Part shown: positions 52,585 through 63,220 of the stretch, piece after piece
Position numbering within the stretch: the stretch's first letter is position 1
Layout of the letters: the number at the start of each line of letters is the position of its first letter
Assembly (NCBI RefSeq): GCF_023715105.1
Contig: NZ_JAMBNO010000009.1
Span: 62,001-126,000 of the forward strand
Direction of reading: 5' to 3'
From: Hydrogenophaga intermedia
Lineage (GTDB): Bacteria > Pseudomonadota > Gammaproteobacteria > Burkholderiales > Burkholderiaceae_C
Length of the DNA: 64,000 bases
Notes under the pieces: model-generated
Seen by the model: the letters and a program-made list of their open reading frames with translations, nothing else
Told to the model about the DNA's origin: nothing
The model's database searches: none
Made by a program: the position numbers and the translations under genes

Positions 52585-53055
52585 ATGCGACGTACCGTCA
52601 TCCTGCTCTTCACCCATGGCCTGTTCCTGGCCATCGGCTTCGCGGCCGGCATCTACACGCTGCCGCTGCTGATCGCTCCGCCCGCGCCCAGCGCGCAGGC
52701 CGTGGCTGGCGCCGCCCAGGGCGCCAGCTTCACCGGTACCTTCCGCCGCGACCTGAAAGACAGCGACGCCCTGCACTGGGGCGAAGGCACGGTGAGCGTG
52801 GGGCCGCAGCGCATCGTGCTGCAGGGACGCCTGGCCCCGGGGCCGGACTACAAGCTCTACCTCGCGCCTGAATTCGTCGAAACCGAGGCCGACTTCGCGC
52901 GCTTGAAACCGCAGATGCAGCGCGTGGGCGATGTGAAGACCTTCGAGAACTTCATCGTCGACCTGCCGCCGGGCGTGGACCTGCAGCGCTACACCACGGT
53001 CATCGTGTGGTGCGAGACCTTCAACGAGTTCATCACCGCTGCGCAGTACCGCTGA
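52585..53055 (+). CDS. DM13-domain membrane-anchored protein
   Basis: A 156-residue protein: an N-terminal membrane anchor or uncleaved signal (LFTHGLFLAIGFAAGIYTLP) and a DM13 domain outside the membrane (GSF-like start as ASFTGTFRRDL, ALHWGEGTVSV, YKLYLAPEFV, VIVWCETFNEFITAAQY). The conserved cysteine of DM13 is present in VWCETF. DM13 is proposed to have a redox role, but this is not proven. CGGAG precedes the ATG. Confidence 0.85.
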   Translation: MRRTVILLFTHGLFLAIGFAAGIYTLPLLIAPPAPSAQAVAGAAQGASFTGTFRRDLKDSDALHWGEGTVSVGPQRIVLQGRLAPGPDYKLYLAPEFVETEADFARLKPQMQRVGDVKTFENFIVDLPPGVDLQRYTTVIVWCETFNEFITAAQYR

Positions 53056-53104
53056 ATACGCTGGTGCATCATCGGGGTTCTTCAACGCGCCAGAGGAACA
53101 TCGT

Positions 53105-53326
53105 ATGAATTTCGCCAAAGTGGTCGGTGTCGTGCTCATCGCGGCCGGGGCCATCGGCCTCGTGATGGGCAGCTTCAGCTACACCAAGGAGTCCGAGGCC
53201 GTGAAGCTGGGCCCGCTGGAGCTCTCGGTCAAGCAGGAAGAGACCGTCAACGTGCCGGTGTGGGCCGGCATCGGCGCCATTGCCGTTGGGGTGGTGCTGC
53301 TCATCATGGGTGGCCGCAAGGGCTGA
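53105..53326 (+). CDS. DUF3185-like small membrane protein
   Basis: A 73-residue protein with two membrane helices (VVGVVLIAAGAIGLVMGSF and AGIGAIAVGVVLLIMGG) joined by a short polar loop with the family-like segment KLGPLELSVKQEETVNVP. The function is unknown. AGAGGAA lies upstream of the ATG. It ends 10 bp before the nuclease gene. Confidence 0.82.
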   Translation: MNFAKVVGVVLIAAGAIGLVMGSFSYTKESEAVKLGPLELSVKQEETVNVPVWAGIGAIAVGVVLLIMGGRKG

Positions 53327-53336
53327 TGCGCACCGC

Positions 53337-53858
53337 GTGAATCCTGGTTTGCGCGCGCTGGCCTGGTTGCTCTGGGCGCTGGCCGCCAGCGCCTGGGCTG
53401 ACCAGCCCGAACCCTACGACGCGCGCGTGGTGCGTGTGTTCGACGGCGACACGGTCTGGGTGCAGCCCGCCGCGGGCGGGCGTTGGCGCAAGTTGCGCCT
53501 GGACGGTATCGACGCCCCCGAGATCTGCCAGACCGGTGGCCTGGCGGCGCGCGATGCACTCGCTGAACGCGTGCTGGGCGAGATGGTTCAGGTGACAGAG
53601 CGAGCGAGCGATGACTACGGCCGCGGCATCGTGCGTTTGACGTCGCGTGGCGATGACATCAACCGCTGGCTGGTGCAATCGGGGTACGCCTGGGCCCATC
53701 GCTGGCGCGGCCGTGGACCGTACACGGGTGCGGAAGACGCGGCGCGGCGTGATCGGCGCGGGCTGTTCGCCGACGAGACGCCGCAGCCGCCACGCGACTT
53801 TCGCCGCCAGCACGGGCCGTGCGCAAACCCGCCGCGGGCGCTCTCAGCCGTGCGTTGA
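53337..53858 (+). CDS. Secreted thermonuclease (SNase/TNase-like)
   Basis: A 173-residue nuclease of the staphylococcal-nuclease fold. An N-terminal signal peptide (ALAWLLWALAASAWA, cut before DQPEP) directs export. The core shows VVRVFDGDTVWVQ (active Asp), KLRLDGIDAPEICQ (second Asp, Arg), and GRGIVRL, which supplies the other catalytic Arg region. Two Cys (EICQ and GPCANP) may pair. The start is GTG, with no ATG in frame before the signal peptide. Its 3' end overlaps the convergent moeB by 15 bases. Confidence 0.87.
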   Translation: MNPGLRALAWLLWALAASAWADQPEPYDARVVRVFDGDTVWVQPAAGGRWRKLRLDGIDAPEICQTGGLAARDALAERVLGEMVQVTERASDDYGRGIVRLTSRGDDINRWLVQSGYAWAHRWRGRGPYTGAEDAARRDRRGLFADETPQPPRDFRRQHGPCANPPRALSAVR

Positions 53859-54599
53859 GCCGCAGACCGGGCAGTGCGGCCGGCGCGGCAGCGCGATCTC
53901 GTTGAACGAGAGATCGCGGCCTTCGATCATGAGCAGCCGCCCCACCAGCCGCGAACCCATGCCACCGAGCAGTTTGAGCGCCTCGGCCGCCTGCAGCGTA
54001 CCCACGATGCCCACCAGCGGCGCGAACACGCCCATGGTGGCGCACAGCACCTCCTCCACGCCACTGTCCTCCGGGAAGACGCAGGCGTAGCAGGGCGCTT
54101 CGGGCTGGCGCGCGTCGTACACGCTCAGCTGACCGTCCAGACGGATGGCGGCGCCCGAGACCAGCGGCTTGCGGTGCCTCACGCAGGCGCGGTTGAGCAA
54201 GTGCCGGGTGGCAAAGTTGTCGCTGCAGTCGATCACCACATCGGCTGTGGGCACCAGCGTGTCGAGCAGTGCTGCATCGGCGCGCTGCACCAGCGGGGTG
54301 AGCTGGACGTCGGGGTTGATCGCGGCCACGGCCTCGCGCACCGATTCGGCCTTGGGCCGGCCCACGCGGGCCAGGTTGTGCGCGATCTGGCGCTGCAGGT
54401 TGGTTTCGTCGACCGTGTCGTGGTCGACCACGGTGATGCGGCCAACGCCGGCGCTGCCGAGATACAGCGCCACCGGTGAGCCCAGGCCACCGGCGCCGAT
54501 CACCAGCGCGTGCGAGGCCAGGAGCTTCTCCTGGCCCTCGACACCGATCTCTTCGAGCAGGATGTGGCGCGAATAGCGCAGCAGCTGGGCGTCGTTCAC
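53844..54599 (-). CDS. moeB: Molybdopterin/thiamine biosynthesis adenylyltransferase (MoeB/ThiF)
   Basis: Adenylates the C-terminal glycine of a sulfur-carrier protein (MoaD or ThiS). The 251-residue E1-like protein has the nucleotide motif GAGGLGSPVALYLG, the VDHDTVDETNLQRQ block, the catalytic-Asp region VVIDCSDNFATR, and the zinc-binding pairs CYAC and CPVC. GTG start, with the family N-terminus MNDAQLLRYSRHILL. It sits 8 bp after ctpA, the usual order in betaproteobacteria. MoeB and ThiF cannot be separated by eye. Confidence 0.93.
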   Translation of the reverse strand: MNDAQLLRYSRHILLEEIGVEGQEKLLASHALVIGAGGLGSPVALYLGSAGVGRITVVDHDTVDETNLQRQIAHNLARVGRPKAESVREAVAAINPDVQLTPLVQRADAALLDTLVPTADVVIDCSDNFATRHLLNRACVRHRKPLVSGAAIRLDGQLSVYDARQPEAPCYACVFPEDSGVEEVLCATMGVFAPLVGIVGTLQAAEALKLLGGMGSRLVGRLLMIEGRDLSFNEIALPRRPHCPVCGSTHG

Positions 54600-54607
54600 C
54601 GCGCCAC

Positions 54608-56086
54608 TCAGTTCTCTTTCTTCTCTTCGGTGCGCACGCTCAGCGACTTGCTCACCAGCACCGGGCGGCCCTTGAGCTGGTTGAGTGCCTGCTGCAGCTG
54701 GAAATCCTTCTCGCTGCCGAACTCGGGCACCAAGCGCTGGCCCGGGGCCTTGCGTGCTTCCTCTTCGAGCTTCTTGCGCGCCGCCTCGCGGGCTTCCTCA
54801 CGCTTTTGCTCGGCGTCGCGCTGAGCATCCGTCATGCCGCCGTGCGGCGCGCCGCCCAGGCTGTTGTTCAGGTCTGCCTCGCGCGTGCGCAGCGCAGCGA
54901 ACAGGTTGCCGTCCGGGGTTTCGTCCACCAGCACGTCGGGCACGATGCCCTTGCCCTGGATCGAGGTGCCCGACGGTGTGTAGTAGCGCGCCGTGGTGAG
55001 CTTGAGGCCGGTGTCGGGCCCGAGCGGGCGCACCGTCTGCACCGAGCCCTTGCCGAAGGTCTGGCTGCCCATGATGGTGGCGCGTTTGTGGTCCTGCAGG
55101 GCGCCGGCCACGATCTCGCTGGCCGATGCCGAGCCTTCGTTGACCAGCACCACGAGCGGGATGCGCTTGTAGATGCCGTTGGTGGCTTCGGTCAGTCGGC
55201 GCACCGGGTCGCTGCCGCCGCGGCGCAGGTAGTGCTGCGGAATCGCTTTGTAGGTGAACTTGCTGTCGGCCAACTGGCCATTGGTGGACACCACGGTCAC
55301 GTTCTCGGGCAGGAACACGGCCGAGAGCGCCACGGCCGCGTCGAGCAGGCCGCCCGGGTCGTTGCGAAGGTCGAGCACCAGGCCCTTCATGTTCGGGTCG
55401 GCGCGGTAGAGTTCTTCCAGCTTGCGCGCAAAGTCCTCGGTGGTGCGTTCCTGGAACTGCGACACGCGCACCCAGGCGTAGCCGGGTTCGACGGTGCGCG
55501 ACTTCACGCTCACGGTCTTGATCTCTTCGCGCGTGATGTTGACGGTGAAGCTGCGGTTCTCGTCGCGGCGCAGCACGGTCAGCAAGACCTTGGTGCGCGG
55601 CTCGCCGCGCATGAGCTTGACGGCCTCGTTGATGTTCAGGCCCTTGACGGCGGTGTCGTCGATCTTGGTGATCAGGTCGCCGCTCTTGAGGCCGGCACGA
55701 AAGGCGGGCGAGTCCTCGATCGGCGAGACGACCTTGACCAGACCGTCCTCCATCGTGATCTCGATGCCCACGCCGACGAAGCGGCCGCTGGTGCCCTCGC
55801 GGAATTCCTTGAAGGACTTCTTGTCGAAGTATTGCGAGTGCGGATCGAGACTGGCCACCATGCCCGAGATGGCGTCGGAGATCAGCTTTTTCTCGTCGAC
55901 CGGTTCGACATAGTCGGTCTTGACCATGCCAAAGACGGCGGCGAGCTGTTGCAGCTCTTCCAGCGGCAGCGGGGCGAGGGTGTTGCGGGCCACGGCCTGC
56001 AACTGCACGGTGGTCAGGGCACCGGCCACGGCACCGATGGCCACCCAGCCAGCGATCTTGAGCTTGGAAGCCGCCTGTTTCGTCAT
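54608..56086 (-). CDS. ctpA: Carboxy-terminal processing protease (S41 family)
   Basis: Periplasmic serine protease with a Ser-Lys dyad that trims C-termini of envelope proteins. The 492-residue protein has an N-terminal membrane anchor/signal (IAGWVAIGAVAGALTTV), a PDZ domain (about 95-180, GRFVGVGIEITMEDGLVKVV) and the S41 core with LVLDLRNDPGGLLDAAV, the nucleophile Ser in NEGSASASEIVAGAL and Lys in TFGKGSVQ. The C-terminal 90 residues are charged and coiled-coil-like. The 145-bp gap towards gpmA contains a TATATT that might be its -10, without a -35. Confidence 0.95.
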   Translation of the reverse strand: MTKQAASKLKIAGWVAIGAVAGALTTVQLQAVARNTLAPLPLEELQQLAAVFGMVKTDYVEPVDEKKLISDAISGMVASLDPHSQYFDKKSFKEFREGTSGRFVGVGIEITMEDGLVKVVSPIEDSPAFRAGLKSGDLITKIDDTAVKGLNINEAVKLMRGEPRTKVLLTVLRRDENRSFTVNITREEIKTVSVKSRTVEPGYAWVRVSQFQERTTEDFARKLEELYRADPNMKGLVLDLRNDPGGLLDAAVALSAVFLPENVTVVSTNGQLADSKFTYKAIPQHYLRRGGSDPVRRLTEATNGIYKRIPLVVLVNEGSASASEIVAGALQDHKRATIMGSQTFGKGSVQTVRPLGPDTGLKLTTARYYTPSGTSIQGKGIVPDVLVDETPDGNLFAALRTREADLNNSLGGAPHGGMTDAQRDAEQKREEAREAARKKLEEEARKAPGQRLVPEFGSEKDFQLQQALNQLKGRPVLVSKSLSVRTEEKKEN

Positions 56087-56231
56087 GGAAAACACCTTTG
56101 GGAGAACGCGCAAGGGCCTGTCAAACCCCTGCTGGGCCAATATACACCTTGGAGGGTGGCATGCCCCGGGGGTTCCCGCCCTTGGGGGCTGGTTTTCCCG
56201 ACGGGTGTGCGGTTCGTCCGGTGCCCGGTTC

Positions 56232-56975
56232 TCAGGCCTTGCCCTGTGCGGCCACCGCCGCGGCGGCGCGGGCTGCCGCTTCGGCGTCGCCCAGGTAGTA
56301 ATGGCGGATCGGCTTGAGGTCGGCATCCAGTTCATAGACGAGCGGGATGCCGTTGGGGATGTTCAGGCCCACGATGTCGGCGTCGGAGATGCCGTCCAGG
56401 TACTTCACCAGCGCGCGGATGCTGTTGCCGTGCGCTGCCACCACCACGCGCTTGCCCGACTGGATGGCCGGCGCCAGCGCCTCGCTCCAGAACGGGATGA
56501 CGCGCGCCACGGTGTCCTTGAGGCACTCGGTCAGCGGCACTTCCTCGGGCTTGAGCCGGGCGTAGCGGCGATCGCCGCGTTCGCAGCGCGGGTCGGTGGG
56601 CTCCAGGGCCGGCGGGGGGGTGTCGTAGCTGCGGCGCCAGACCAGCACCTGCTGATCGCCGTATTTCGCGGCCATGTCTGCCTTGTTCAGGCCCTGCAGC
56701 GCGCCGTAGTGGCGCTCGTTCAGGCGCCAGTTCTTCACCACCGGCAGCCAGGTGCGGTCCATGGCGTCCAGCACGTACCAGAGCGTGTGGATGGCCCGCT
56801 TGAGCACGCTGGTGTAGGCGATGTCGAAGTCGTAGCCCTCGGCCTTGAGCAACTGACCGGCCGACATCGCCTGGCTCACGCCGGTGGGCGTGAGGTCCAC
56901 GTCGGTCCAGCCGGTGAAGCGGTTCTCGAGGTTCCAGGTGGATTCGCCGTGGCGGATCAGGACGAGCTTGTACAT
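56232..56975 (-). CDS. gpmA: 2,3-bisphosphoglycerate-dependent phosphoglycerate mutase
   Basis: Interconverts 3- and 2-phosphoglycerate in glycolysis/gluconeogenesis. The 247-residue product begins [15 protein letters not shown], with the phosphorylated His9. [15 protein letters not shown] and [19 protein letters not shown] complete the active site. There is no strong ribosome site, but the conserved N-terminus fixes the start. It is divergent from the rhodanese gene across a gap that contains a 10-bp inverted repeat. Confidence 0.97.
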   Translation of the reverse strand: MYKLVLIRHGESTWNLENRFTGWTDVDLTPTGVSQAMSAGQLLKAEGYDFDIAYTSVLKRAIHTLWYVLDAMDRTWLPVVKNWRLNERHYGALQGLNKADMAAKYGDQQVLVWRRSYDTPPPALEPTDPRCERGDRRYARLKPEEVPLTECLKDTVARVIPFWSEALAPAIQSGKRVVVAAHGNSIRALVKYLDGISDADIVGLNIPNGIPLVYELDADLKPIRHYYLGDAEAAARAAAAVAAQGKA

Positions 56976-57010
56976 GGCGCGAAGGGCAAGGAGGTTGGGG
57001 GAGCGGACCG

Positions 57011-57044
57011 GCAAAGCCCGTCATTCTAAAATCCCGGGCTTTGC
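57011..57044. promoter_or_regulatory. 10-bp inverted repeat around bidirectional -10-like sequence
   Basis: GCAAAGCCCG (57011-57020) and CGGGCTTTGC (57035-57044) are perfect complements around a 14-nt centre. The centre holds TAAAAT on the plus strand and TAGAAT on the minus strand. It lies between the divergent gpmA and rhodanese genes and could be an operator or a leader hairpin. Confidence 0.5.
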
Positions 57045-57064
57045 AGATTCGCCAAGGTGCCACC

Positions 57065-57475
57065 GTGAGCTTTTTCATCGACAACTGGGTCCTCATCGCC
57101 GTCGCGTTCGCCTCCGGCGCCATGCTGGTCTGGCCCGCGGTCAAGGCCGGCGGCCGCGCGGGTACCCTCAACGCCAACGACGTGGTGATGCTCATCAACC
57201 GCGAGAAGGCGGTGGTGGTCGATGTGTCCGATGCCAAGGAGTTCGAGGCCGGTCACATCATCGGCGCGAAGAACCTGCCGCTGGACGAGCTGGAGGCCAA
57301 GCTGCCCGGCGCGGTGAAGAACAAGGGGTTGCCGCTGGTGCTGGTGTGCCCGAACGGCGCGCGTGCCAACCGTGGCGTGGCGGTGGCGAAGAAGCTGGGC
57401 TACGAGAAGGCGCAATCCCTGACCGGCGGCATGGGTGCCTGGCGCGCCGCCAGCCTGCCCGTGGAAAAAACCTGA
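57065..57475 (+). CDS. Membrane-anchored rhodanese-domain protein
   Basis: A 136-residue protein with one N-terminal membrane helix (DNWVLIAVAFASGAMLVWP) and a rhodanese domain (about 35-136). The active-site loop is CPNGARA, with the catalytic Cys. The domain may transfer sulfane sulfur or act in redox signalling. The start is a GTG with AAGG upstream. The rhodanese-grxC-secB-gpsA order is widespread in betaproteobacteria and suggests coexpression, though no partner is known. Confidence 0.9.
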   Translation: MSFFIDNWVLIAVAFASGAMLVWPAVKAGGRAGTLNANDVVMLINREKAVVVDVSDAKEFEAGHIIGAKNLPLDELEAKLPGAVKNKGLPLVLVCPNGARANRGVAVAKKLGYEKAQSLTGGMGAWRAASLPVEKT

Positions 57476-57507
57476 TCATCGGGCGTTCGGGTTCCACGGG
57501 TTTGCGC

Positions 57508-57774
57508 ATGTCCTCCAGCAAAGTCACCATCTACTCCAGCGACTACTGCCCCTACTGCCACCGTGCCAAGGCGCTGTTGCAGGCGCGCGGCGTGACCGAC
57601 TACGAAGAGATCGTGGTCGACGGCAGGCCCGAGTTGCGCTCGCGCATGACCGAGCTCACCGGTCGCACCAGCGTGCCGCAGATCTTCATCGGCGACACCC
57701 ATGTGGGTGGCTGCGATGACCTGCATGCGCTGGACGCGCGTGGCGGCCTGGCACCCCTGCTGCAGGCGGCCTGA
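57508..57774 (+). CDS. grxC: Glutaredoxin 3 (dithiol, CPYC)
   Basis: Small glutathione-dependent thiol oxidoreductase. The 88-residue product has CPYC at 14-17 in YSSDYCPYCHRAK and the cis-Pro block TSVPQIFIGDTHVGGCDDL. It lies 32 bp after the rhodanese gene and precedes secB. Confidence 0.96.
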   Translation: MSSSKVTIYSSDYCPYCHRAKALLQARGVTDYEEIVVDGRPELRSRMTELTGRTSVPQIFIGDTHVGGCDDLHALDARGGLAPLLQAA

Positions 57775-57805
57775 CGCCCGACATGGCCGCGCCAGCCGCG
57801 GCTGA

Positions 57806-57849
57806 CATAATCGAAGGCTGTGCCCGCTGAGGGAACATCCCCGGCGGGC
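57806..57849 (+). promoter_or_regulatory. Putative secB promoter -10 with leader hairpin
   Basis: CATAAT at 57806-57811 is followed ten bases later by the stem GCCCGC / GCGGGC (57822-57827 and 57844-57849), with an inner GGG/CCC pairing, then CTTTCG. It may be a leader hairpin, or a weak terminator for transcripts arriving from grxC. Confidence 0.35.
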
Positions 57850-57878
57850 TTTCGCATTCCCGACACCCGAGAGACACC

Positions 57879-58334
57879 ATGGCCGACAACGACACCCCCG
57901 TCTTCCAGATCCAGCGCATCTACCTCAAGGAGGCCTCGCTGGAGCAGCCCAACTCGCCGGCCATCCTGCTCGAGCAGGAGCAGCCCACGGTGGACATCCA
58001 GCTCGGCGTCGATGCCCAGCCCGTGGCCGATGGTGTGTACGAGGTGCGCGTGGCGGCCACCGTGACGACCAAGATCAAGGACCGCACGGTGTTCCTGGTC
58101 GAGTGCAAGCAGGCTGGCATCTTCGAGATCCGCAACCTCCCGCAGGACCAGATGGGCCCGATCATGGGCATCGCCTGCCCGCAGATCGTCTACCCCTACC
58201 TGCGCGGCAACGTGGCCGACATCATCCAGCGCGGTGGTTTCCCGCCCGTGCATCTGGCCGAGATCAACTTCCAGGCCATGTACGAGCAGCAGCAGGCGCA
58301 GGAAAGCGCTGACGCGCCGCGCATCATCACCTGA
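57879..58334 (+). CDS. secB: Protein-export chaperone SecB
   Basis: Tetrameric chaperone that keeps preproteins unfolded and hands them to SecA. The 151-residue product matches the family from [17 protein letters not shown] through [20 protein letters not shown] to [17 protein letters not shown]. It would bind the C-terminal zinc motif present in the SecA encoded at the start of the window. Confidence 0.98.
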   Translation: MADNDTPVFQIQRIYLKEASLEQPNSPAILLEQEQPTVDIQLGVDAQPVADGVYEVRVAATVTTKIKDRTVFLVECKQAGIFEIRNLPQDQMGPIMGIACPQIVYPYLRGNVADIIQRGGFPPVHLAEINFQAMYEQQQAQESADAPRIIT

Positions 58335-58342
58335 GCGAGCCC

Positions 58343-59365
58343 ATGACAGCCGCGCCCCCGCCGCGCACCCTGGTGCTGGGCGCCGGCGCCTGGGGCACCG
58401 CGCTGGCCATCGGCGCGGCCCGCCACGGGGCGGCGCGCGTGACGCTCTGGGCCCGCGACGCCGGCCAGGCGCGCGACATCCAGGCGCGTCGCGAGAACAC
58501 CCGCTACCTCCCCGGTCATGCCCTGCCGGACACGCTGGACGTGGCCGGCGGTGATGCCCGCGCGCTGACGGCCGATGCCGGTCTCGTCATCATCGCCACG
58601 CCCATGGCAGCGCTGCGCGAGTGGCTCACCGCATTGGCGGCCCTGCCGGTGCCGGTGGCCTGGCTGTGCAAGGGCTTCGAGCGCGCTCGCGCCGCCGACC
58701 AGCCCGGCCTGCTCGGTCATGAGATCGCGGCCGAGGTGGCGCCCACGCTGCACACCGGTGTGCTCAGTGGCCCCAGCTTCGCGCAGGAAGTGGCGCGCGG
58801 CCAGCCCACCGCGCTGGTGGCCGCCAGCGCCCATGCGGGCGTGCGCGACGCCCTCGTCGCGGCCTTTCACGGCCCCACGCTGCGGGTGTATGCCAACGAC
58901 GACGTGGCCGGTGTCGAGGTGGGCGGTGCGGTGAAAAACGTGCTGGCCATTGCCACCGGCCTGTGCGACGGCCTTGGCCTGGGCCTGAACGCGCGCGCCG
59001 CGCTCATCACGCGCGGCCTGGCCGAGATCACCCGCCTGGGCGTGGCGCTCGGCGCACGGCCCGAGACCTTCATGGGCCTCTCTGGCCTGGGCGACCTGGT
59101 GCTCACCGCCACCGGCGACCTGTCGCGCAACCGCCAGATCGGCCTGTTGCTGGCGCGCGGACAGACGCTGGCACAGGCGGTGGCTTCCCTGGGCCACGTG
59201 GCCGAGGGCGTGTACAGCGCACAAACGGTGGCGCAGCGCGCCCGCTTGCTCGGCGTGGACATGCCCATCACCGAGGCGGTGGTGGCGCTGCTGGAAGGCA
59301 GGCTGCAACCCGCGCAGGCGGTGGTCGAACTCATGGGGCGCGACCCCAAGCGCGAAAGCGCCTGA
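58343..59365 (+). CDS. gpsA: NAD(P)H-dependent glycerol-3-phosphate dehydrogenase
   Basis: Makes sn-glycerol-3-phosphate from dihydroxyacetone phosphate for phospholipid synthesis. The 340-residue product has the N-terminal nucleotide motif [16 protein letters not shown], the [12 protein letters not shown]-type block, and the catalytic Lys region [19 protein letters not shown]. It lies 8 bp after secB. Together with the ugp importer it gives the cell two sources of glycerol-3-phosphate. Confidence 0.97.
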   Translation: MTAAPPPRTLVLGAGAWGTALAIGAARHGAARVTLWARDAGQARDIQARRENTRYLPGHALPDTLDVAGGDARALTADAGLVIIATPMAALREWLTALAALPVPVAWLCKGFERARAADQPGLLGHEIAAEVAPTLHTGVLSGPSFAQEVARGQPTALVAASAHAGVRDALVAAFHGPTLRVYANDDVAGVEVGGAVKNVLAIATGLCDGLGLGLNARAALITRGLAEITRLGVALGARPETFMGLSGLGDLVLTATGDLSRNRQIGLLLARGQTLAQAVASLGHVAEGVYSAQTVAQRARLLGVDMPITEAVVALLEGRLQPAQAVVELMGRDPKRESA

Positions 59366-59416
59366 ACCAGGCACGGCTCGCACGAGCGCGGCCGGCGCTG
59401 GCGCCGCAGCGGACGG

Positions 59417-61146
<1,730 letters not shown>

Positions 61147-61188
61147 GTCGGAGACCGGCAAATGCCGGGCGGTGAACGAGAATGGCGG

Positions 61189-61229
61189 ACTATAGTGCAT
61201 CGCACCATTCGGGCGCCTCTCAAGCGCCC
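61189..61229. promoter_or_regulatory. Palindromic -10-like element and hairpin between panB and nadC
   Basis: ACTATAGT at 61189-61196 is a palindrome, so TATAGT can be read as a -10 on both strands. Towards nadC it is followed by a hairpin GGGCGC-7 nt-GCGCCC (61211-61229). No -35 box is clear. Confidence 0.4.
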
Positions 61230-61240
61230 TGTTCTCCACG

Positions 61241-62104
61241 ATGAAACACCTCTCCGAATTCGACGCCAACGACCTCGCCGCCCTGGCCGCGCAGGAGGTG
61301 GCGCGCGCCCTGGCCGAAGACGTGGCCACCGGTGACCTGACGGCCGCGCTGATCGACCCGCAGCGCCCGGCGCGCGCGCGCATCCTCGCGCGCGAAAGCG
61401 CCGTGATCTGTGGCACTCCGTGGGTGAACGCTGCCGTGCACGCGCTCGATCCGCAGGCCACGCTCACCTGGCACGTGGCCGAGGGTGCGCGCTGCCAGCC
61501 CGGGCAGACCGTGCTCACCATCGAAGGTCGCGCGCAGCCGCTGCTGTCGGCTGAGCGCACGGCGCTCAACTTCCTGCAACTGCTCTCGGCCGTGGCGACG
61601 GTGACCGCCACCTACGTCGCCGCCGTGGCGGGCACGCGCGCAGCCATCGTGGACACGCGAAAGACGCTGCCCGGCCTGCGGCTGGCACAGAAGTACGCGG
61701 TCAAGACCGGGGGGGGCGTGAACCACCGCATCGGCCTGTTCGACGCCGTGCTGATCAAGGAGAACCACATCGCCGCCGCAGGCGGCGTGGCGCAGGTGCT
61801 GCAGCGCGTGCGCGAGACGGCGCCGGCGGCGCGTTTCGTGGAGATCGAGGTCGAAACGCTGGCGCAACTGGACGAAGCCCTGGCCAGCGGCGCCACCATG
61901 GTGCTGCTCGACAACATGGACCTGCCCACGCTGCGCGAGGCGGTGCGCCGCAACGCGGGCCGCGCCATCCTGGAGATCTCGGGTGGTGTGAATCTGTCCA
62001 CCGTGCGGGCCCTTGCAGAAACCGGGGTGGACCGCATCTCCATCGGTGCCCTGACCAAGGACGTCAAGGCAATTGATTTTTCCATGCGCTTCGAAGCGCT
62101 GTGA
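61241..62104 (+). CDS. nadC: Nicotinate-nucleotide diphosphorylase (quinolinate phosphoribosyltransferase)
   Basis: Turns quinolinate and PRPP into nicotinate mononucleotide in NAD synthesis. The 287-residue product has [13 protein letters not shown], the active-site block [17 protein letters not shown], the [20 protein letters not shown] signature and the C-terminal [19 protein letters not shown]. It lies 9 bp before nadA. All three genes of the quinolinate route (nadA, nadB, nadC) are clustered here. Confidence 0.97.
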   Translation: MKHLSEFDANDLAALAAQEVARALAEDVATGDLTAALIDPQRPARARILARESAVICGTPWVNAAVHALDPQATLTWHVAEGARCQPGQTVLTIEGRAQPLLSAERTALNFLQLLSAVATVTATYVAAVAGTRAAIVDTRKTLPGLRLAQKYAVKTGGGVNHRIGLFDAVLIKENHIAAAGGVAQVLQRVRETAPAARFVEIEVETLAQLDEALASGATMVLLDNMDLPTLREAVRRNAGRAILEISGGVNLSTVRALAETGVDRISIGALTKDVKAIDFSMRFEAL

Positions 62105-62113
62105 GGTGACACC

Positions 62114-63220
62114 ATGAGCCAGGCCGCAGACATCATCGACGTCGAATACGAACAGCCCGCCTGCCCCACGCAGCACGCCTGGGCACGGGTGCCGGTCGAG
62201 CCCGGGCCGAAGCAGCGCGCCGAGCTCATGGAGAAGATCAAGCGGCTGCTCAAGGAGCGCAATGCGGTCATGGTGTCGCACTACTACGTGCACCCGGACC
62301 TGCAGGACCTCGCCATCGAGACCGGCGGCATCGTGAGCGATTCGCTGGAGATGGCCCGCTTCGGCCGGGACCACCCGGCCACCACGCTGGTGGTCTCGGG
62401 CGTGCGCTTCATGGGCGAGACGGCCAAGATCCTGAGCCCCGAGAAGACCGTGCTCATGCCCGATCTCGATGCGACCTGCTCGCTTGACCTCGGCTGCCCG
62501 ATCGAGCAGTTCAGCGCCTTCTGCGACGCCAACCCCGACCGCACGGTGGTGGTCTACGCGAACACCAGCGCGGCGGTGAAGGCGCGCAGCGACTGGCTCG
62601 TCACGAGCAGCTGTGCGCTGGACATCGTGCGTGCGCTCAAGGACAAGGGTCACAAGATCCTGTGGGCGCCCGACAAGCACCTGGGTGCCTACATCCAGCG
62701 CGAGACGGGCGCCGACATGCTGATGTGGAACGGCTCGTGCATCGTGCACGACGAGTTCAAGGCCTTCGAGCTGGCCGAGCTCAAGAAGCAGCACCCGCAG
62801 GCCAAGGTGCTGGTGCACCCCGAAAGCCCGGCTGACGTGATCGCGCTGGCCGATGCGGTGGGGTCCACCTCAGGCATCCTCAAGGCCGCGCGCGAGTTCG
62901 ACGCGCCCGAGTACATCGTGGCCACCGACAAGGGCATGATGCACATGCTGCGCCAGCAGAACCCGGGCAAGCTCTTCATCGAGGCACCCACCGCGGGCAA
63001 CAGCGCCACCTGCAAGAGCTGCGCGCACTGCCCCTGGATGGCCATGAACGGCCTGGCCGGCGTGGCCGCGGTGCTCGAAACCGGGCGCAACCAGATCCAT
63101 GTCGACCCCGCGCTGATCCCGCGCGCGCGCCTGCCGATCGACCGCATGCTGGCCTTCACCGCCGCGCACAAGGCAGGGCACGACGCAGGCGCCCTGGTGC
63201 CCGACATCGGCGCCGCGTGA
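62114..63220 (+). CDS. nadA: Quinolinate synthase NadA
   Basis: [4Fe-4S] enzyme that condenses iminoaspartate with dihydroxyacetone phosphate to quinolinate. It has 368 residues. The three cluster cysteines are visible in [20 protein letters not shown] and the [11 protein letters not shown] block. [18 protein letters not shown] and [15 protein letters not shown] are family segments. GAGGTGA lies before the ATG. Its stop abuts the stop of the convergent nadB (TGATCA). Confidence 0.97.
   Translation: MSQAADIIDVEYEQPACPTQHAWARVPVEPGPKQRAELMEKIKRLLKERNAVMVSHYYVHPDLQDLAIETGGIVSDSLEMARFGRDHPATTLVVSGVRFMGETAKILSPEKTVLMPDLDATCSLDLGCPIEQFSAFCDANPDRTVVVYANTSAAVKARSDWLVTSSCALDIVRALKDKGHKILWAPDKHLGAYIQRETGADMLMWNGSCIVHDEFKAFELAELKKQHPQAKVLVHPESPADVIALADAVGSTSGILKAAREFDAPEYIVATDKGMMHMLRQQNPGKLFIEAPTAGNSATCKSCAHCPWMAMNGLAGVAAVLETGRNQIHVDPALIPRARLPIDRMLAFTAAHKAGHDAGALVPDIGAA

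Noticed and set aside
54476-56317. A 613-codon plus-strand frame opposite ctpA
   Set aside because: Shadow of ctpA; composition is low-complexity and its start lies within moeB.
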